Below, piece after piece: positions 24,826 to 34,164 of a stretch of DNA of 64,000 bases. The notes beneath the pieces are model-generated. The model was not told the DNA's origin. It made no database searches and saw nothing but the letters and a program-made list of their open reading frames with translations. The translations under genes and the position numbers were made by a program. The DNA is from Bacillota bacterium (GTDB lineage Bacteria > Bacillota > Clostridia > Oscillospirales > Ruminococcaceae): contig JAEYNX010000021.1 of assembly GCA_023412215.1 (NCBI GenBank), forward strand, positions 1 to 64,000, read 5' to 3'. Numbering within the stretch: position 1 is the first letter of the stretch; each line of letters starts with the position of its first letter.

Positions 24826-26517
24826 CTAAAGGGGTTTAGTATTGCAGTCGCTTTTGTATAGCCTTTCCCAAAAAACCGTAGCGCCTCGATGGGCGGAGGT
24901 GCAGTTTTTCTTATACAATCCAAGCCAGCCGGTGGATGGTTTTTCAATTGGTTCCCATCCGGATCTGCGCCGTGCGAATTCTTCCTCGGTTACATCAACG
25001 TTCAGAGTTCGCATCTCAATATCAATTCGGATTCTGTCCCCGTTTTGAATCAACGCCAAATTACCTCCTTCATAAGCTTCCGGGGAGACATGTCCGATCG
25101 CCAACCCTCCCGTAGCTCCTGAAAAACGGCCGTCGGACACCAAGGCAATCTGAGAACCCAACCCTTTACCCAAAACAGCCGCCATAAACGTTTCCATATG
25201 AGGCATACCCGGTGACCCCTTTGGGCCTTCATACCGAATAACGACAACATCGCCGGGACAAATCTCATCCCGCAAAATGGCCTGCCAAGCAGTATCCTGT
25301 GAATCGTACACCTTCGCCGGCCCATCAAATCTCCAGGCTTGTCTATCAACGGCGGAGAACTTAACAATAGCGCCGTCTTTCGCAATATTTCCCGAGAGCA
25401 CGGCAAGCCCTCCCTGCTCATAGATGGGATCGGCTACCGAATGGATAACGGCGGAATCACGGTTATGTGAACGAGCAATCTTTTCTGCAATGCTGCCAAA
25501 CATGCCCTCCGCTTTTACATCAACCAGTCCCGCCTTGGACAATTCGAGCATAACTGCTCCCAGACCGCCCGCATGATCAAAATCAACCATTGTATAGGAC
25601 TTATGATTCGGGTAGATCGTGCTGATGACGGGAACGATCCGGCTGATTGAGTCGAAAACCTCGGGAGTGACATTAATCCCGCCCTGACGAGCGATCGCGG
25701 GAATATGAAGGATGGAGTTGGTGGAACCTCCCGTAGCCATCATATACCTGACCACATTGAGAAAATTTGTTTGCTTTACAACATCGCGCGGCCGGATATT
25801 CTTCTTTACAAGTTCAACGATCCGGCGTGCCGTCTGTCTTGACATGTCCAGCCATTCTTCACTCATACAGGCAATGCTGGCATTACCATGCGGAGAAAAG
25901 CCCAAAATCTCGGCCGTCGCGCACATGGTGTTGGCCGTGCCCATAAACGGGCAGGCACCTGGGGTGGGGCAGGCCTCCCGAACGATCTCCTTATATTCTT
26001 CACAGTTGATTTTCCCCTCGATATAGGCTGCATATGCCTGTTTCGTATGGGTTAGGGTGATCATCTTTCCGTTGTGGTGCCCCGGCTGCATATATCCGCC
26101 CGTAAACATGACGGCCGGTATATTGACCCTCATAGCACCCATCAGCATGCCGGGAACCACCTTGTCACAGGTCGCCAGCATTACCATGCCTTCCAGCATG
26201 TTCAGTTCCGCAATGGTCTCCACCTCGCTGGAAACCATATCGCGCGCAGGCAGTGTATAGCGGTCACCCGGCGTGTTTGAGCAAATGCCGTCACAGATCC
26301 CGGATAAAGGCAACTCGAGCGGCAAGCCGCCGGCCGCGTAAATTTCCTCCTTCATGCCGTCAATAACGTTCTTAAACGCATAATGTCCGGGGTTCATCTC
26401 ATTCCAGGTGTTGAGCAGCCCAATCACGGGCCGTTCTGCGTCCTCGGGAGATATACCCATTGCATACAAAAGGGCATTTCGATGATCAAGTGATTCTTCG
26501 TTCCATTCTCGTATCAT
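24826..26517 (-). CDS. IlvD/Edd-family dehydratase
   Basis: I start at the ATG at 26517 (MIREWNEESLD) behind GGAGAG; the ATG five codons earlier lacks a site. The 563-residue protein has the IlvD/Edd Fe-S ligand and active-site blocks: DGICSNTPGDRY, MLATCDKVVPGM and EACPTPGACPFMGTANTM, later RFSGATGGLAIGHVSPEA. The family removes water from 2,3-dihydroxy acids. Placement with sugar-type oxidoreductases and no ilv genes suggests a sugar acid dehydratase (2-keto-3-deoxy product) and not a branched-chain enzyme, but this is inference. Confidence 0.88.
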   Translation of the reverse strand: MIREWNEESLDHRNALLYAMGISPEDAERPVIGLLNTWNEMNPGHYAFKNVIDGMKEEIYAAGGLPLELPLSGICDGICSNTPGDRYTLPARDMVSSEVETIAELNMLEGMVMLATCDKVVPGMLMGAMRVNIPAVMFTGGYMQPGHHNGKMITLTHTKQAYAAYIEGKINCEEYKEIVREACPTPGACPFMGTANTMCATAEILGFSPHGNASIACMSEEWLDMSRQTARRIVELVKKNIRPRDVVKQTNFLNVVRYMMATGGSTNSILHIPAIARQGGINVTPEVFDSISRIVPVISTIYPNHKSYTMVDFDHAGGLGAVMLELSKAGLVDVKAEGMFGSIAEKIARSHNRDSAVIHSVADPIYEQGGLAVLSGNIAKDGAIVKFSAVDRQAWRFDGPAKVYDSQDTAWQAILRDEICPGDVVVIRYEGPKGSPGMPHMETFMAAVLGKGLGSQIALVSDGRFSGATGGLAIGHVSPEAYEGGNLALIQNGDRIRIDIEMRTLNVDVTEEEFARRRSGWEPIEKPSTGWLGLYKKNCTSAHRGATVFWERLYKSDCNTKPL

Positions 26518-26580
26518 ATTTATACTCTCCATTCATATTGAATCATAAGGAAGGAGCATCGGCCGGTGGCAATGAACCGA

Positions 26581-28566
26581 TTAAACATCCTTTCCCCCAG
26601 CCATACGGCTGTCGTCAAGTCCGGTTCTGCACCGGTAATCGTTCCAGACATTTTCAAACCAATTATCCGGAGTGGGAATCGGTCGAACCTCAACAAAGCT
26701 GGAAATAAAGTTGTTTTCCATCCGAACGGTCTGCATGAGGCGGTTGCCTTTCTGCGGACGGTTCGCCTCATAGGCATGGCTGTCTGTAGGCGCATTCTCT
26801 GTGGCACCGTGTGCATTCATTACCAGCGCGCCCCCGCGGGAGGCGGTTACCTGTGCAGCTTCTTGCATTGCGGAAAGCACTGCAAGCTGTGTGATAAAGA
26901 TGTCTCTGTTTTTCAGCAGGTCTGGCAACTCGTACGGTGCTGCGATCGGGGTATCAAAAACATCACGGATTTTTTGCCGCAGCTTTGCCTCCAGCCGCCT
27001 CATTCTTTCGGGGTTTCGGATATGTGCGGCGCAGGAACTCATGTCTGCAGATAATTCCCTGCGCTGTGCAAGTACCTGAGACGGGGCGTTGCCGTGCGGC
27101 ATTGCGGATTTCAACTGTTCGAGCAGTCTGCAGGCTTCTTCACGAGCCAGGTTCATAAACGCGGCGGTACAGCCGTTATTTGGAAGCGTCGTATAGGCAA
27201 TATGCTCCGCGGCACGTAAGGAACCAACCTGCGTTGAATTCAGCGCACTGCCGCCCGGTCTACGCACACCAAAGGTACCCGCGGCTTCTCCCACCGCATA
27301 CAGGCCCCGGACGGTTGTCTGCCAGTGGTCGTCCACGGCAATGCCGCCGTTATGGTGCTGGGCACACACGCAGATTTCCAGCGGTTCCCGATACAGGTCT
27401 ATGCCGTGTTCGCGATATAGCTCGATGGCCGGTAAATTCATCTTTTTAAGCCGGGCAATCGGCGTTTTCAACAATGCCTTTGAGCTTTGCAGATAAGCGT
27501 AAACCTCCTCGTCAAGGCTGCCGAAGCCGTTTTCCATTCCGGCGGGTTCGCTTCGAAAATCGAGGTAAACATGGCGGCCAAGGTCGAACACCTCATGGTG
27601 AACAAGAATATCCACCATCGAGGAACCGTTTATTTTCGTCGAATCAAACGGCCACTGATACCCTTTTAAAAACTGCATTTTTAACATGCGTGAGGGATCT
27701 TTAAAATAATCGAGCAGAAATTCACGCTTAACCCCATCGCGATCGACGGATATGTATTTGGGTAACACCTGCTGGTAGGTTCCGGAAACGTTCCAACGGA
27801 ACTTAACAGATGCCAGACCATACTGCCACTCCTGAAGATTGGCGCCTTGCGCGCCTGCTTCCAGCGCCATCCCGCTCATGCCGGTCTGGCTTTCGGGATA
27901 TACCGACGTTAGATAGCAGCCCGCCGGGCCGCCGGTAGCCATAATCACACGCTTTGCGCGGATGATCGTTAATCCGTGGGCCGGGCTGTCAAGCGTCGAT
28001 CTGTCCAAGCACAAAAGTCCTTCAATCTCCGTGTCTTTTGCCAGCAGCCTCACAGCAGTCATGCCATCCAGAATAGGTATGCCCTTTTTTATAACCGACC
28101 GCTCCAGACATTCAGTCATGAATTTGCTGGTGAGCGGTCCGGCGCTGGTAGCCCGCTGGCGTGGGTCATGGTCTGTCTTATACCCCACGTATTCGCCATA
28201 CCGGTTAGTGGGAAAGGGAACGCCGAGATTGGCAAGCTTTATAAACGAACGAACGGAGTTTGCGGCCTCGGCCAGCGCGGTATCCCCGTTAACTCCTTCA
28301 CCGCAAAAGAGGTCTTCAGCCATCTGTCGAACGGAATCGACACCGTCGCCCGCTATGTTCAGCTTATAGTAGGTTTGTTTGTCGCTGCCGGTATTTCGGC
28401 TCGTGCCCATTTGAACCCCTTCCGTCAGGATAGCGATATCGGTTCGCCCAAGGTCGTAAAGCCAGTCTGCGGCATTGAAGCCCGCGCATCCGCTGCCAAT
28501 CACGACAACATCCATCTGCAAAACGGGAACCGGCGCTTCTCCAATGAAAACGGTACTGCGTATCAT
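26581..28566 (-). CDS. Fumarate-reductase-like FAD oxidoreductase
   Basis: The 661-residue protein has the dinucleotide motif VVVIGSGCAGFNAA near residue 25, VIMATGGPAGCY, the active-site-like CVCAQHHNGGI and GEAAGTFGVRRPGGSALN. These define the succinate dehydrogenase/fumarate reductase/AprA flavoprotein superfamily. No iron-sulfur or membrane partner gene is adjacent, so electrons must come from elsewhere. It lies between the dehydratase and the aldolase-like gene (33-base gap) in one operon. It likely oxidises or reduces a C-C bond in the pathway; the substrate is unknown. Confidence 0.82.
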   Translation of the reverse strand: MIRSTVFIGEAPVPVLQMDVVVIGSGCAGFNAADWLYDLGRTDIAILTEGVQMGTSRNTGSDKQTYYKLNIAGDGVDSVRQMAEDLFCGEGVNGDTALAEAANSVRSFIKLANLGVPFPTNRYGEYVGYKTDHDPRQRATSAGPLTSKFMTECLERSVIKKGIPILDGMTAVRLLAKDTEIEGLLCLDRSTLDSPAHGLTIIRAKRVIMATGGPAGCYLTSVYPESQTGMSGMALEAGAQGANLQEWQYGLASVKFRWNVSGTYQQVLPKYISVDRDGVKREFLLDYFKDPSRMLKMQFLKGYQWPFDSTKINGSSMVDILVHHEVFDLGRHVYLDFRSEPAGMENGFGSLDEEVYAYLQSSKALLKTPIARLKKMNLPAIELYREHGIDLYREPLEICVCAQHHNGGIAVDDHWQTTVRGLYAVGEAAGTFGVRRPGGSALNSTQVGSLRAAEHIAYTTLPNNGCTAAFMNLAREEACRLLEQLKSAMPHGNAPSQVLAQRRELSADMSSCAAHIRNPERMRRLEAKLRQKIRDVFDTPIAAPYELPDLLKNRDIFITQLAVLSAMQEAAQVTASRGGALVMNAHGATENAPTDSHAYEANRPQKGNRLMQTVRMENNFISSFVEVRPIPTPDNWFENVWNDYRCRTGLDDSRMAGGKDV

Positions 28567-28599
28567 ACAATTCTCCTTGCTCTGATATGGATAATGCCT

Positions 28600-29532
28600 T
28601 CATTTTTTCAAAAGATGAAAAACAAAGCCTTCGATTTCATCTGTTGTATAGATTACAACCGGCTGACCGTACTCGTCATATTTGATGCTGCCACTGTTAA
28701 AGCGCACACCACGTCGCTCGAGGTAGGCAAGAGAACGCTCAAAGCAGTTGGTATACAGAGCAATATGACCGACGGTTCCCCAAAACGGCGGTTCCATAAC
28801 TTCCACAATCGTCCCCGCAAAGGAAGAACCTTTACCCTTGTGATACGGTAATGCAAGAAGGCTGCATATCTGAGTCGCAGCCTGCGCCGCCGATCGAGCC
28901 GACGCCTGATTGATGCCGACATGGGCAAGCTCCAAGCCCAGCATTCCGCGAACAGCCGTTTCGGCTAGCCTTGCAGCCCCCTGAAAATCGCTGGCCGCAA
29001 TAATGCCCTGCGGGATGAGCCATTCACCGCCTGCCGCAAGAATACTGGGATGAGCCAGAAGGTCTTCAAGCCACGCGGGGCGTTCCTCCGCAATAAGCAG
29101 CAGCCTTATCCCCAGCTCCGCCGCGGTTTTAAGAAGCTCCTCACTCGCAGTGGCACAGCAGACGCAGGAGAATCCCTCTTCCACTGTTGCGCGAAGCTCC
29201 TGTGCACTGGCGCAGGAAGGGATTAAAAGAACGCCGTTTCCCCCGGCAAACCGGATAGCGGAATCCTGCGATTGGGTAAGCACCAAAAAGCATGCACCGG
29301 CCCTGTATGCCTCTTCAGCCTGCCGGGCGGACCCAACGGTGGCACCCGCCAGCATACCGGGGCAGTGGGTGTGAATCTCGCGCAGCGCATCTATATCGGA
29401 GTCTGAATCGATCGAAACGATCATGCCATAGATTCCGCCGTTTAATAGGGCATTCGCCAATAAAACGACATTTTGGGGATCCGGCTTCGTTATCACGGGG
29501 AGAATCGAGCATGCGTACAAATCCTGCATCAT
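28600..29532 (-). CDS. KDPG-aldolase-like domain fused to a VOC (glyoxalase-fold) domain
   Basis: Residues 1 to about 205 follow the Eda TIM barrel: ILPVITKPDPQNVVLLANAL, GGIYGMIVSID, AGATVGSARQAEEAYRAGA. Residues 215-310 form a VOC half: GTVGHIALYTNCFERSLAYL to IEGFVFHLLKK. In the barrel the Glu of the usual GGIxxxExT is replaced, and the Schiff-base Lys of the usual VKLFPA aligns with VCCATA, so the aldolase chemistry looks lost. The function is thus unclear; the VOC domain may be the active part. It lies in the middle of the catabolic operon, overlapping no neighbour. Confidence 0.72.
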   Translation of the reverse strand: MMQDLYACSILPVITKPDPQNVVLLANALLNGGIYGMIVSIDSDSDIDALREIHTHCPGMLAGATVGSARQAEEAYRAGACFLVLTQSQDSAIRFAGGNGVLLIPSCASAQELRATVEEGFSCVCCATASEELLKTAAELGIRLLLIAEERPAWLEDLLAHPSILAAGGEWLIPQGIIAASDFQGAARLAETAVRGMLGLELAHVGINQASARSAAQAATQICSLLALPYHKGKGSSFAGTIVEVMEPPFWGTVGHIALYTNCFERSLAYLERRGVRFNSGSIKYDEYGQPVVIYTTDEIEGFVFHLLKK

Positions 29533-29547
29533 GTCGTCGTCCCCTGT

Positions 29548-30315
29548 TTACAGGCGCCGAATGTGGAATCCGCCGTCCACGTCAATATAGTTGCCGGTGG
29601 AATATAGCAGCTTGTCCCCGCAAAAGACCGATACTGCGTCGGCGATATCCTGTGGAATTCCCCAGCGGGCAATGGGAAAGAGTCCGTCTTCGATCAGCGT
29701 ATCGTACTTCTGCTTCACACCGCAGGTCATGTCGGTTGCGATGACACCGGGGCGCACCTCGTGCACATAAATGCCCTCGGCGGCCAGACGGTCGGCATAC
29801 AGCTGGGTAAGCATTGAAACACCAGCCTTGGAGACGCAGTATTCACCGCGGTTAACCGACGAGACCTCGGCAGAACAGGAGGATATGTTGACGATTGTGC
29901 CGCGTTTTTTCCCAACGACATCCTGCTTAAGCATCTGCTTTGCAACAGCCTGTGTAATAAACATTGTGCCCTTGGTGTTGATGCCCAGCACGCGGTCAAA
30001 GCTTTCCTCGCTCATCTGCAAAAGGTCATTACGTTCTGTCGGCGCTACCCCGGCGTTGTTGACCAGAACATGAATTTCGCCAAATCGGCTTACGGTCTCC
30101 TGAACGATTTGTGTCCGAGCCATATTTTTACTGATATCCGCCTGTATGTACAGATAATCTATGCCCGCGGCAGAAAGAGATGAAAAAGCTTCCTTGTGAT
30201 TCTCCAGCGGTTGAATATCTGCAATGGCAAGATTAAAACCATCCTGTCCCAGTGTCTGAGCGATGGCAAAGCCGATTCCTCTGCTACCGCCTGTAATAAC
30301 TGCAGTTTTTTTCAT
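29548..30315 (-). CDS. SDR-family oxidoreductase (FabG-like)
   Basis: The 255-residue protein is a classical SDR: cofactor motif TGGSRGIGFAI, NNAG in VLVNNAGVAPTERN, catalytic Ser block NISSCSAEVSS and YCVSKAG with Tyr and Lys. It should oxidise or reduce a hydroxyl on a sugar-like substrate with NAD(P). Its start overlaps the alcohol dehydrogenase stop (ATGA), so the two dehydrogenases are coupled. Confidence 0.92.
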   Translation of the reverse strand: MKKTAVITGGSRGIGFAIAQTLGQDGFNLAIADIQPLENHKEAFSSLSAAGIDYLYIQADISKNMARTQIVQETVSRFGEIHVLVNNAGVAPTERNDLLQMSEESFDRVLGINTKGTMFITQAVAKQMLKQDVVGKKRGTIVNISSCSAEVSSVNRGEYCVSKAGVSMLTQLYADRLAAEGIYVHEVRPGVIATDMTCGVKQKYDTLIEDGLFPIARWGIPQDIADAVSVFCGDKLLYSTGNYIDVDGGFHIRRL

Positions 30316-31364
30316 ATTGATCTCCCCTTCTCTTGTGGATGGATAACAATCTTTATACTTCCTGAACCGCGATTCATTCCGGTTTCCGAAGCGGTTTGCA
30401 GTTCATTGAGCGCAAAGGTATGCGTGATAAGCTGGGGCAGATCGATCTTTCCGGCAAGGTCAAGCGCTACAGGAAAATCCCAGCAGTATCCCTGAGCACC
30501 CTGCACGTGGATCTCGCGTGTTACAAACACAGAGGCAGGTATGGTGACATTCGGCTTCTCGTAGATGCCGACGATGGTTGCCAGCCCGTCCTTGCGCAAG
30601 GCCGTCATCGCCTGAAGAAACGTCGCTTCGACACCGACACACTCAAAGGTCTTATCTACCCCGCGGCCGTTTGTCATCTTTTGTATGGCAGCCTCTACGG
30701 ATTCTTCCGCCGGGTTAATCGTATGGTCGGCCCCCAGCCTCAGCGCCTGCTGTAGCCGCGCCGGAGCATAGTCTACGGCGGTTATCTCGGCTGCACCGCT
30801 TATATGGCAGACAGCCGCAATCAGCAGGCCGATGGCTCCCGCGCCCAAGACCAATACCCTGTCATGCAGTCCCACCGCAGCGCGACGCACGGCATGTGTC
30901 GCGACGGCTAGCGGCTCAATCAGACAGCCGGCGTCATAAGATAGCGTATCGGGGAGCAGGAAGACACTTGGCTCTTTTACCGTCACATAATCTGCCATGG
31001 AACCGTTGCCATCGCGGTATGTAAAACTAATATTTTCGCAATATCCATAATGGCCGGTTCGGCAGGCCTCGCATTCGCCGCAGACAACGCAGGGCTCCAC
31101 GGTAACACGGTCACCAATCCGAATACGCCGCACATCGGGGCCCGTTGCGACTACATCTCCGGAAAACTCATGGCCGATGGTACAGGGCAAAGTTACAGAA
31201 GGATGCTTCCCTTGAAAGATATGAAGATCACTTCCACAAAGGGCGCTTGCGCGCACTTGTATAACCACTTGATTGCCCTGCGGCTCATAAACCGGACGTT
31301 CAAAAAAATCACATTTCCCCGGTGCTACAACGCGCCCTACTCGGCTTGTATAGAGTTGCCGCAT
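30312..31364 (-). CDS. Zinc-dependent medium-chain alcohol dehydrogenase
   Basis: The 350-residue protein has the catalytic zinc ligands (ALCGSDLH, GHEFSG) and the structural zinc four-Cys loop (CVVCGECEACRTGHYGYC). The Rossmann motif is LGAGAIGLL. It resembles sorbitol or threonine dehydrogenases and should oxidise a secondary alcohol of a polyol or sugar acid with NAD. A GGAGA site precedes the ATG. Confidence 0.92.
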   Translation of the reverse strand: MRQLYTSRVGRVVAPGKCDFFERPVYEPQGNQVVIQVRASALCGSDLHIFQGKHPSVTLPCTIGHEFSGDVVATGPDVRRIRIGDRVTVEPCVVCGECEACRTGHYGYCENISFTYRDGNGSMADYVTVKEPSVFLLPDTLSYDAGCLIEPLAVATHAVRRAAVGLHDRVLVLGAGAIGLLIAAVCHISGAAEITAVDYAPARLQQALRLGADHTINPAEESVEAAIQKMTNGRGVDKTFECVGVEATFLQAMTALRKDGLATIVGIYEKPNVTIPASVFVTREIHVQGAQGYCWDFPVALDLAGKIDLPQLITHTFALNELQTASETGMNRGSGSIKIVIHPQEKGRSI

Positions 31365-31370
31365 ATCATA

Positions 31371-32756
31371 TCATCTCCGATCTCCGATTGGCTTTTCACG
31401 TTCGTTCGCTTCCTCACGAAACCTTCGATAGAGCGGCGCATACAGGCCCGCATCCCGCACAACACATCCCGTAGTTCCGTGATCGCGCATAATCTGCGTG
31501 CATTTGGAACAGGTAATGCAGCATTTATCCGCATCCATCCGATTATTTGTAAGGATATCCCTCGGCGCATCAGGATATGCAAAGCTGGAGCGGCCAAGCC
31601 CAACGAAGGTACAGCTGCCATCCGCCAGATTGGCGGCAGCGGCGTAGGGAAGAAACTGCCTTAACCAGGTATAGCCGTTTCCGACTACAGGAACCCTGCC
31701 CGCGGTCTTTTGAATCAGCCGAGTAAACTGAAACAGGCGGGCGACGCTTTCCAGCGGGTGTTCGTCGGGGATGGGGATCCCCATACTTGAAACATCAAAG
31801 GGGCGTGTAACCTGCGGATAGACGTAGTAGGGATTCCCGGCGGAGTTGCTGAGCAGATCAACGCCCTCATCACAAAGCAGCTTAACGAGCCGCACCGGTT
31901 CGGTGGGATCAAATTTCCACTGGTCCTTCGGGTCGGCGCCGAACCCGTAAGGATATGGATGCGCGTCAAATACATTAAAGCGGCAAGCAATAATAAAATC
32001 CTGCCCCACTGCCTTACGGACAGCGCGGATGGTCTCACAAAGCAGGCGGGTGCGATTTTCAAAGCTGCCGCCGTATTTTCCTTGCCGGGTGTGGCCTGCC
32101 AAAACCTCACTGAACAAATACCGATGGCAGGATTTGATGTCCACCCCATCGAAACCTGCCTCACGGGCCAGTAACGCAGATCGGGCGTATCGCTTTGGCA
32201 GGCTTTGCAGATATTCGTCGGAAGCCACCGGAGAATCCTGCTTCAGGCCAACCGGAGAATCGAGCAGCGGATCGTGCTGTGGTACGATCGGCGCAGGGGA
32301 ATGTCCTTCCGGTCTCGCATAGCGACCGGAATGGGTTAGCTGCAGGATGTTGACCGGTCGATGGCCCTGCCCGTTCACCTGAGCGGAGGCCTCCATCACC
32401 CGTTTCATCAGAGCGGAAAACTGTCCGACATTCTTTTCGGTAAGCATCATCTGCTGCGGATTAGCTCTCCCTTCGAGGACAACCGCACAAGCTTCCCACC
32501 ACATCAACCCGCTGCCGCCTGTCGCAAAACGGGTGTAACGGCGCTCCAGCAACTCCGACGGGCTTCCGTCAAAACCGGAATCGCACCCTTCCATCGGCAG
32601 CAGCGCAATCGAATTGGGCGCGGCCTTCCCCTTGATGCTAACCGGCCTGGCCAGAGGGGAAAGGTCTTCGCTGTAATGAATTTCGCACCCCAGCGCTTCG
32701 GTCTTTAACTTGAGCTCCTCAAGCGATTTAAAATGGAACCTTTCATGTGAAGACAT
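31371..32756 (-). CDS. Old Yellow Enzyme-family flavin oxidoreductase
   Basis: The 461-residue protein has an FMN TIM barrel of the OYE/2,4-dienoyl-CoA reductase group: LQLTHSGRYARPEG, AREAGFDGVDIKSCH, SFENRTRLLCETIRAVR, and a late Cys-rich block CCITCSKCTQIMRDHGTTGC. The last recalls the [4Fe-4S] motif of the dienoyl-CoA reductase branch. The NAD-binding domain of the long forms is absent. It should reduce an activated double bond or act in reverse. It is the second gene of the operon after the Gfo/Idh gene. Confidence 0.85.
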   Translation of the reverse strand: MSSHERFHFKSLEELKLKTEALGCEIHYSEDLSPLARPVSIKGKAAPNSIALLPMEGCDSGFDGSPSELLERRYTRFATGGSGLMWWEACAVVLEGRANPQQMMLTEKNVGQFSALMKRVMEASAQVNGQGHRPVNILQLTHSGRYARPEGHSPAPIVPQHDPLLDSPVGLKQDSPVASDEYLQSLPKRYARSALLAREAGFDGVDIKSCHRYLFSEVLAGHTRQGKYGGSFENRTRLLCETIRAVRKAVGQDFIIACRFNVFDAHPYPYGFGADPKDQWKFDPTEPVRLVKLLCDEGVDLLSNSAGNPYYVYPQVTRPFDVSSMGIPIPDEHPLESVARLFQFTRLIQKTAGRVPVVGNGYTWLRQFLPYAAAANLADGSCTFVGLGRSSFAYPDAPRDILTNNRMDADKCCITCSKCTQIMRDHGTTGCVVRDAGLYAPLYRRFREEANEREKPIGDRR

Positions 32757-32816
32757 ATCGTAACCTCGTTTCTAATACTAAATCACCTATGGCTGTTAAG
32801 AAGCATCTCAATAAAA

Positions 32817-33842
32817 TCAAGTAAACATCTCCCGTACATTTTTCAATGATACAGGCCTGCATAGATCCGCAGATTGCTGTGCCGCAATGGCGTGATATGC
32901 ATTTTTAAAGGACTCCTGCATGTCGAGGAGGCCGATGCCGTGCCCTTCGATTGTATGGACGAAGTCCTCGAAGATCAGCGGAGGGCTTTGCTGAAAAACG
33001 GGGACAGCCCCGTTTTGTCCGGCGTTTAGCAAACGGACCTCGTGGTCACCGTCCCTGCGGGCAACCTCAACAATTCCATCGGTTCCGACAACGCGCAGTT
33101 GATCGTCGTCATGGGAATGGGCGGTACTGGGACGGCAGTAGTCGGTTGAAATGGTCGCCAAGATGTCGTTCTCCATCTGAAAGCAGGATGCGGTTGTCAT
33201 CTCCATATCGCCGTATCCACAATTCTCGGCTCTTGACTGCATCGAATATACGGACACGCCGTCGCATTTTGCCGTCATCCGTATCATGTCGATTGCGTGA
33301 ATGGTTACCCACGGAATCGTACCCCCGTAATACCTGCGCTCTTTGTAAAAGGGAGGCCGGGTATTCAGTTTGTAGGATTTACGGCAATTGATCATGCGAA
33401 CCCTTCCTATCTCCCCCTGTTCAATCAATAGTCTGGCCGTATAATACCACGGGTCGTAACGCACGGTGTTCATCGCCCACAGCAGCGCGCCATTCTGCTT
33501 CGCAAGCTTATACAGGCTCATTAATTCTTCTCCGTCGGTGGTGACCGGCTTATCTACAAAAACGTTTATACCCCGTTTCAGGGCTTCCCCCGCGGCAGAG
33601 CCATGCTCGGCAAACCGGTTGTCCACCACCAGGATATCGGGCTTTTCTGCATTCAGCATGTCTTCGAGATTTTGGTATTCCTTCATGGAAGCTCCGGCAT
33701 CCCGTGCCATTTGATGATACTGCCGGATATCCTCTCCCTGAAAACACGGACAGCAAGCGGCGAAAATGACCTGCGGCAGCTTTTCATGGGCTGAAAAAGC
33801 AATAAAAGAATGACCGCAAAGGCCATAAAAGCATACCTTCAT
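32817..33842 (-). CDS. Gfo/Idh/MocA-family oxidoreductase
   Basis: I start at 33842 (MKVCFYGLCGHSF), behind AGGAGG; the frame to 33926 is not supported. The 341-residue protein has an N-terminal Rossmann fold with GLCGHS in place of the usual GxGxxG, DKPVTTDGEEL at the EKP position and the C-terminal beta domain (GTIPWVTIHAIDM). The family oxidises or reduces sugars and cyclitols with NAD(P). It is the promoter-proximal gene of the minus-strand cluster that runs to 24826. Confidence 0.85.
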   Translation of the reverse strand: MKVCFYGLCGHSFIAFSAHEKLPQVIFAACCPCFQGEDIRQYHQMARDAGASMKEYQNLEDMLNAEKPDILVVDNRFAEHGSAAGEALKRGINVFVDKPVTTDGEELMSLYKLAKQNGALLWAMNTVRYDPWYYTARLLIEQGEIGRVRMINCRKSYKLNTRPPFYKERRYYGGTIPWVTIHAIDMIRMTAKCDGVSVYSMQSRAENCGYGDMEMTTASCFQMENDILATISTDYCRPSTAHSHDDDQLRVVGTDGIVEVARRDGDHEVRLLNAGQNGAVPVFQQSPPLIFEDFVHTIEGHGIGLLDMQESFKNAYHAIAAQQSADLCRPVSLKNVREMFT

Positions 33843-34164
33843 AGGTGTTTTCCTCCTGTTTGTGTTATGGATTTTTTTTATTGTAACACCCCAGACATCC
33901 CTCTGTACACGAACGAGAGAGCACATTGCTTCTTTTTATAATAAGGTCTCTCTTTTTTACACTTTGCGCACATTTGCAGAGGTTATGGGCAAGAAATCAA
34001 GGCGGGGGGAGTTAAGAAAAGCAAGGCAATTTTATAGCAGCAATGAAATATACAATAAGATGTCTGATTAATTGATTACTTTTTCCGCGAGTATTCGCTA
34101 TAATTTTATGCAAATGAATTCGTACCGCGGGCGGAAAATCTATAAAAACACAAAGGTAAGGATT
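33843..34164. promoter_or_regulatory. Divergent promoter region
   Basis: The gap separates the minus-strand cluster from the plus-strand Fe-S gene. For the plus gene, TTACTT (34076-34081) and TATAAT (34099-34104) are 17 bases apart. A TACAAT with a weak TGTACA can be read on the minus strand near 33880-33905. AAGGTAAGG precedes the ATG at 34165. No RNA gene was seen. Confidence 0.45.

Noticed and set aside
24826..32756. Sulfoquinovose (sulfo-Entner-Doudoroff) pathway
   Set aside because: A dehydratase, an aldolase-like protein and dehydrogenases are present, but no sulfoquinovosidase, lactonase or sulfonate transporter, and the aldolase lacks its Lys.
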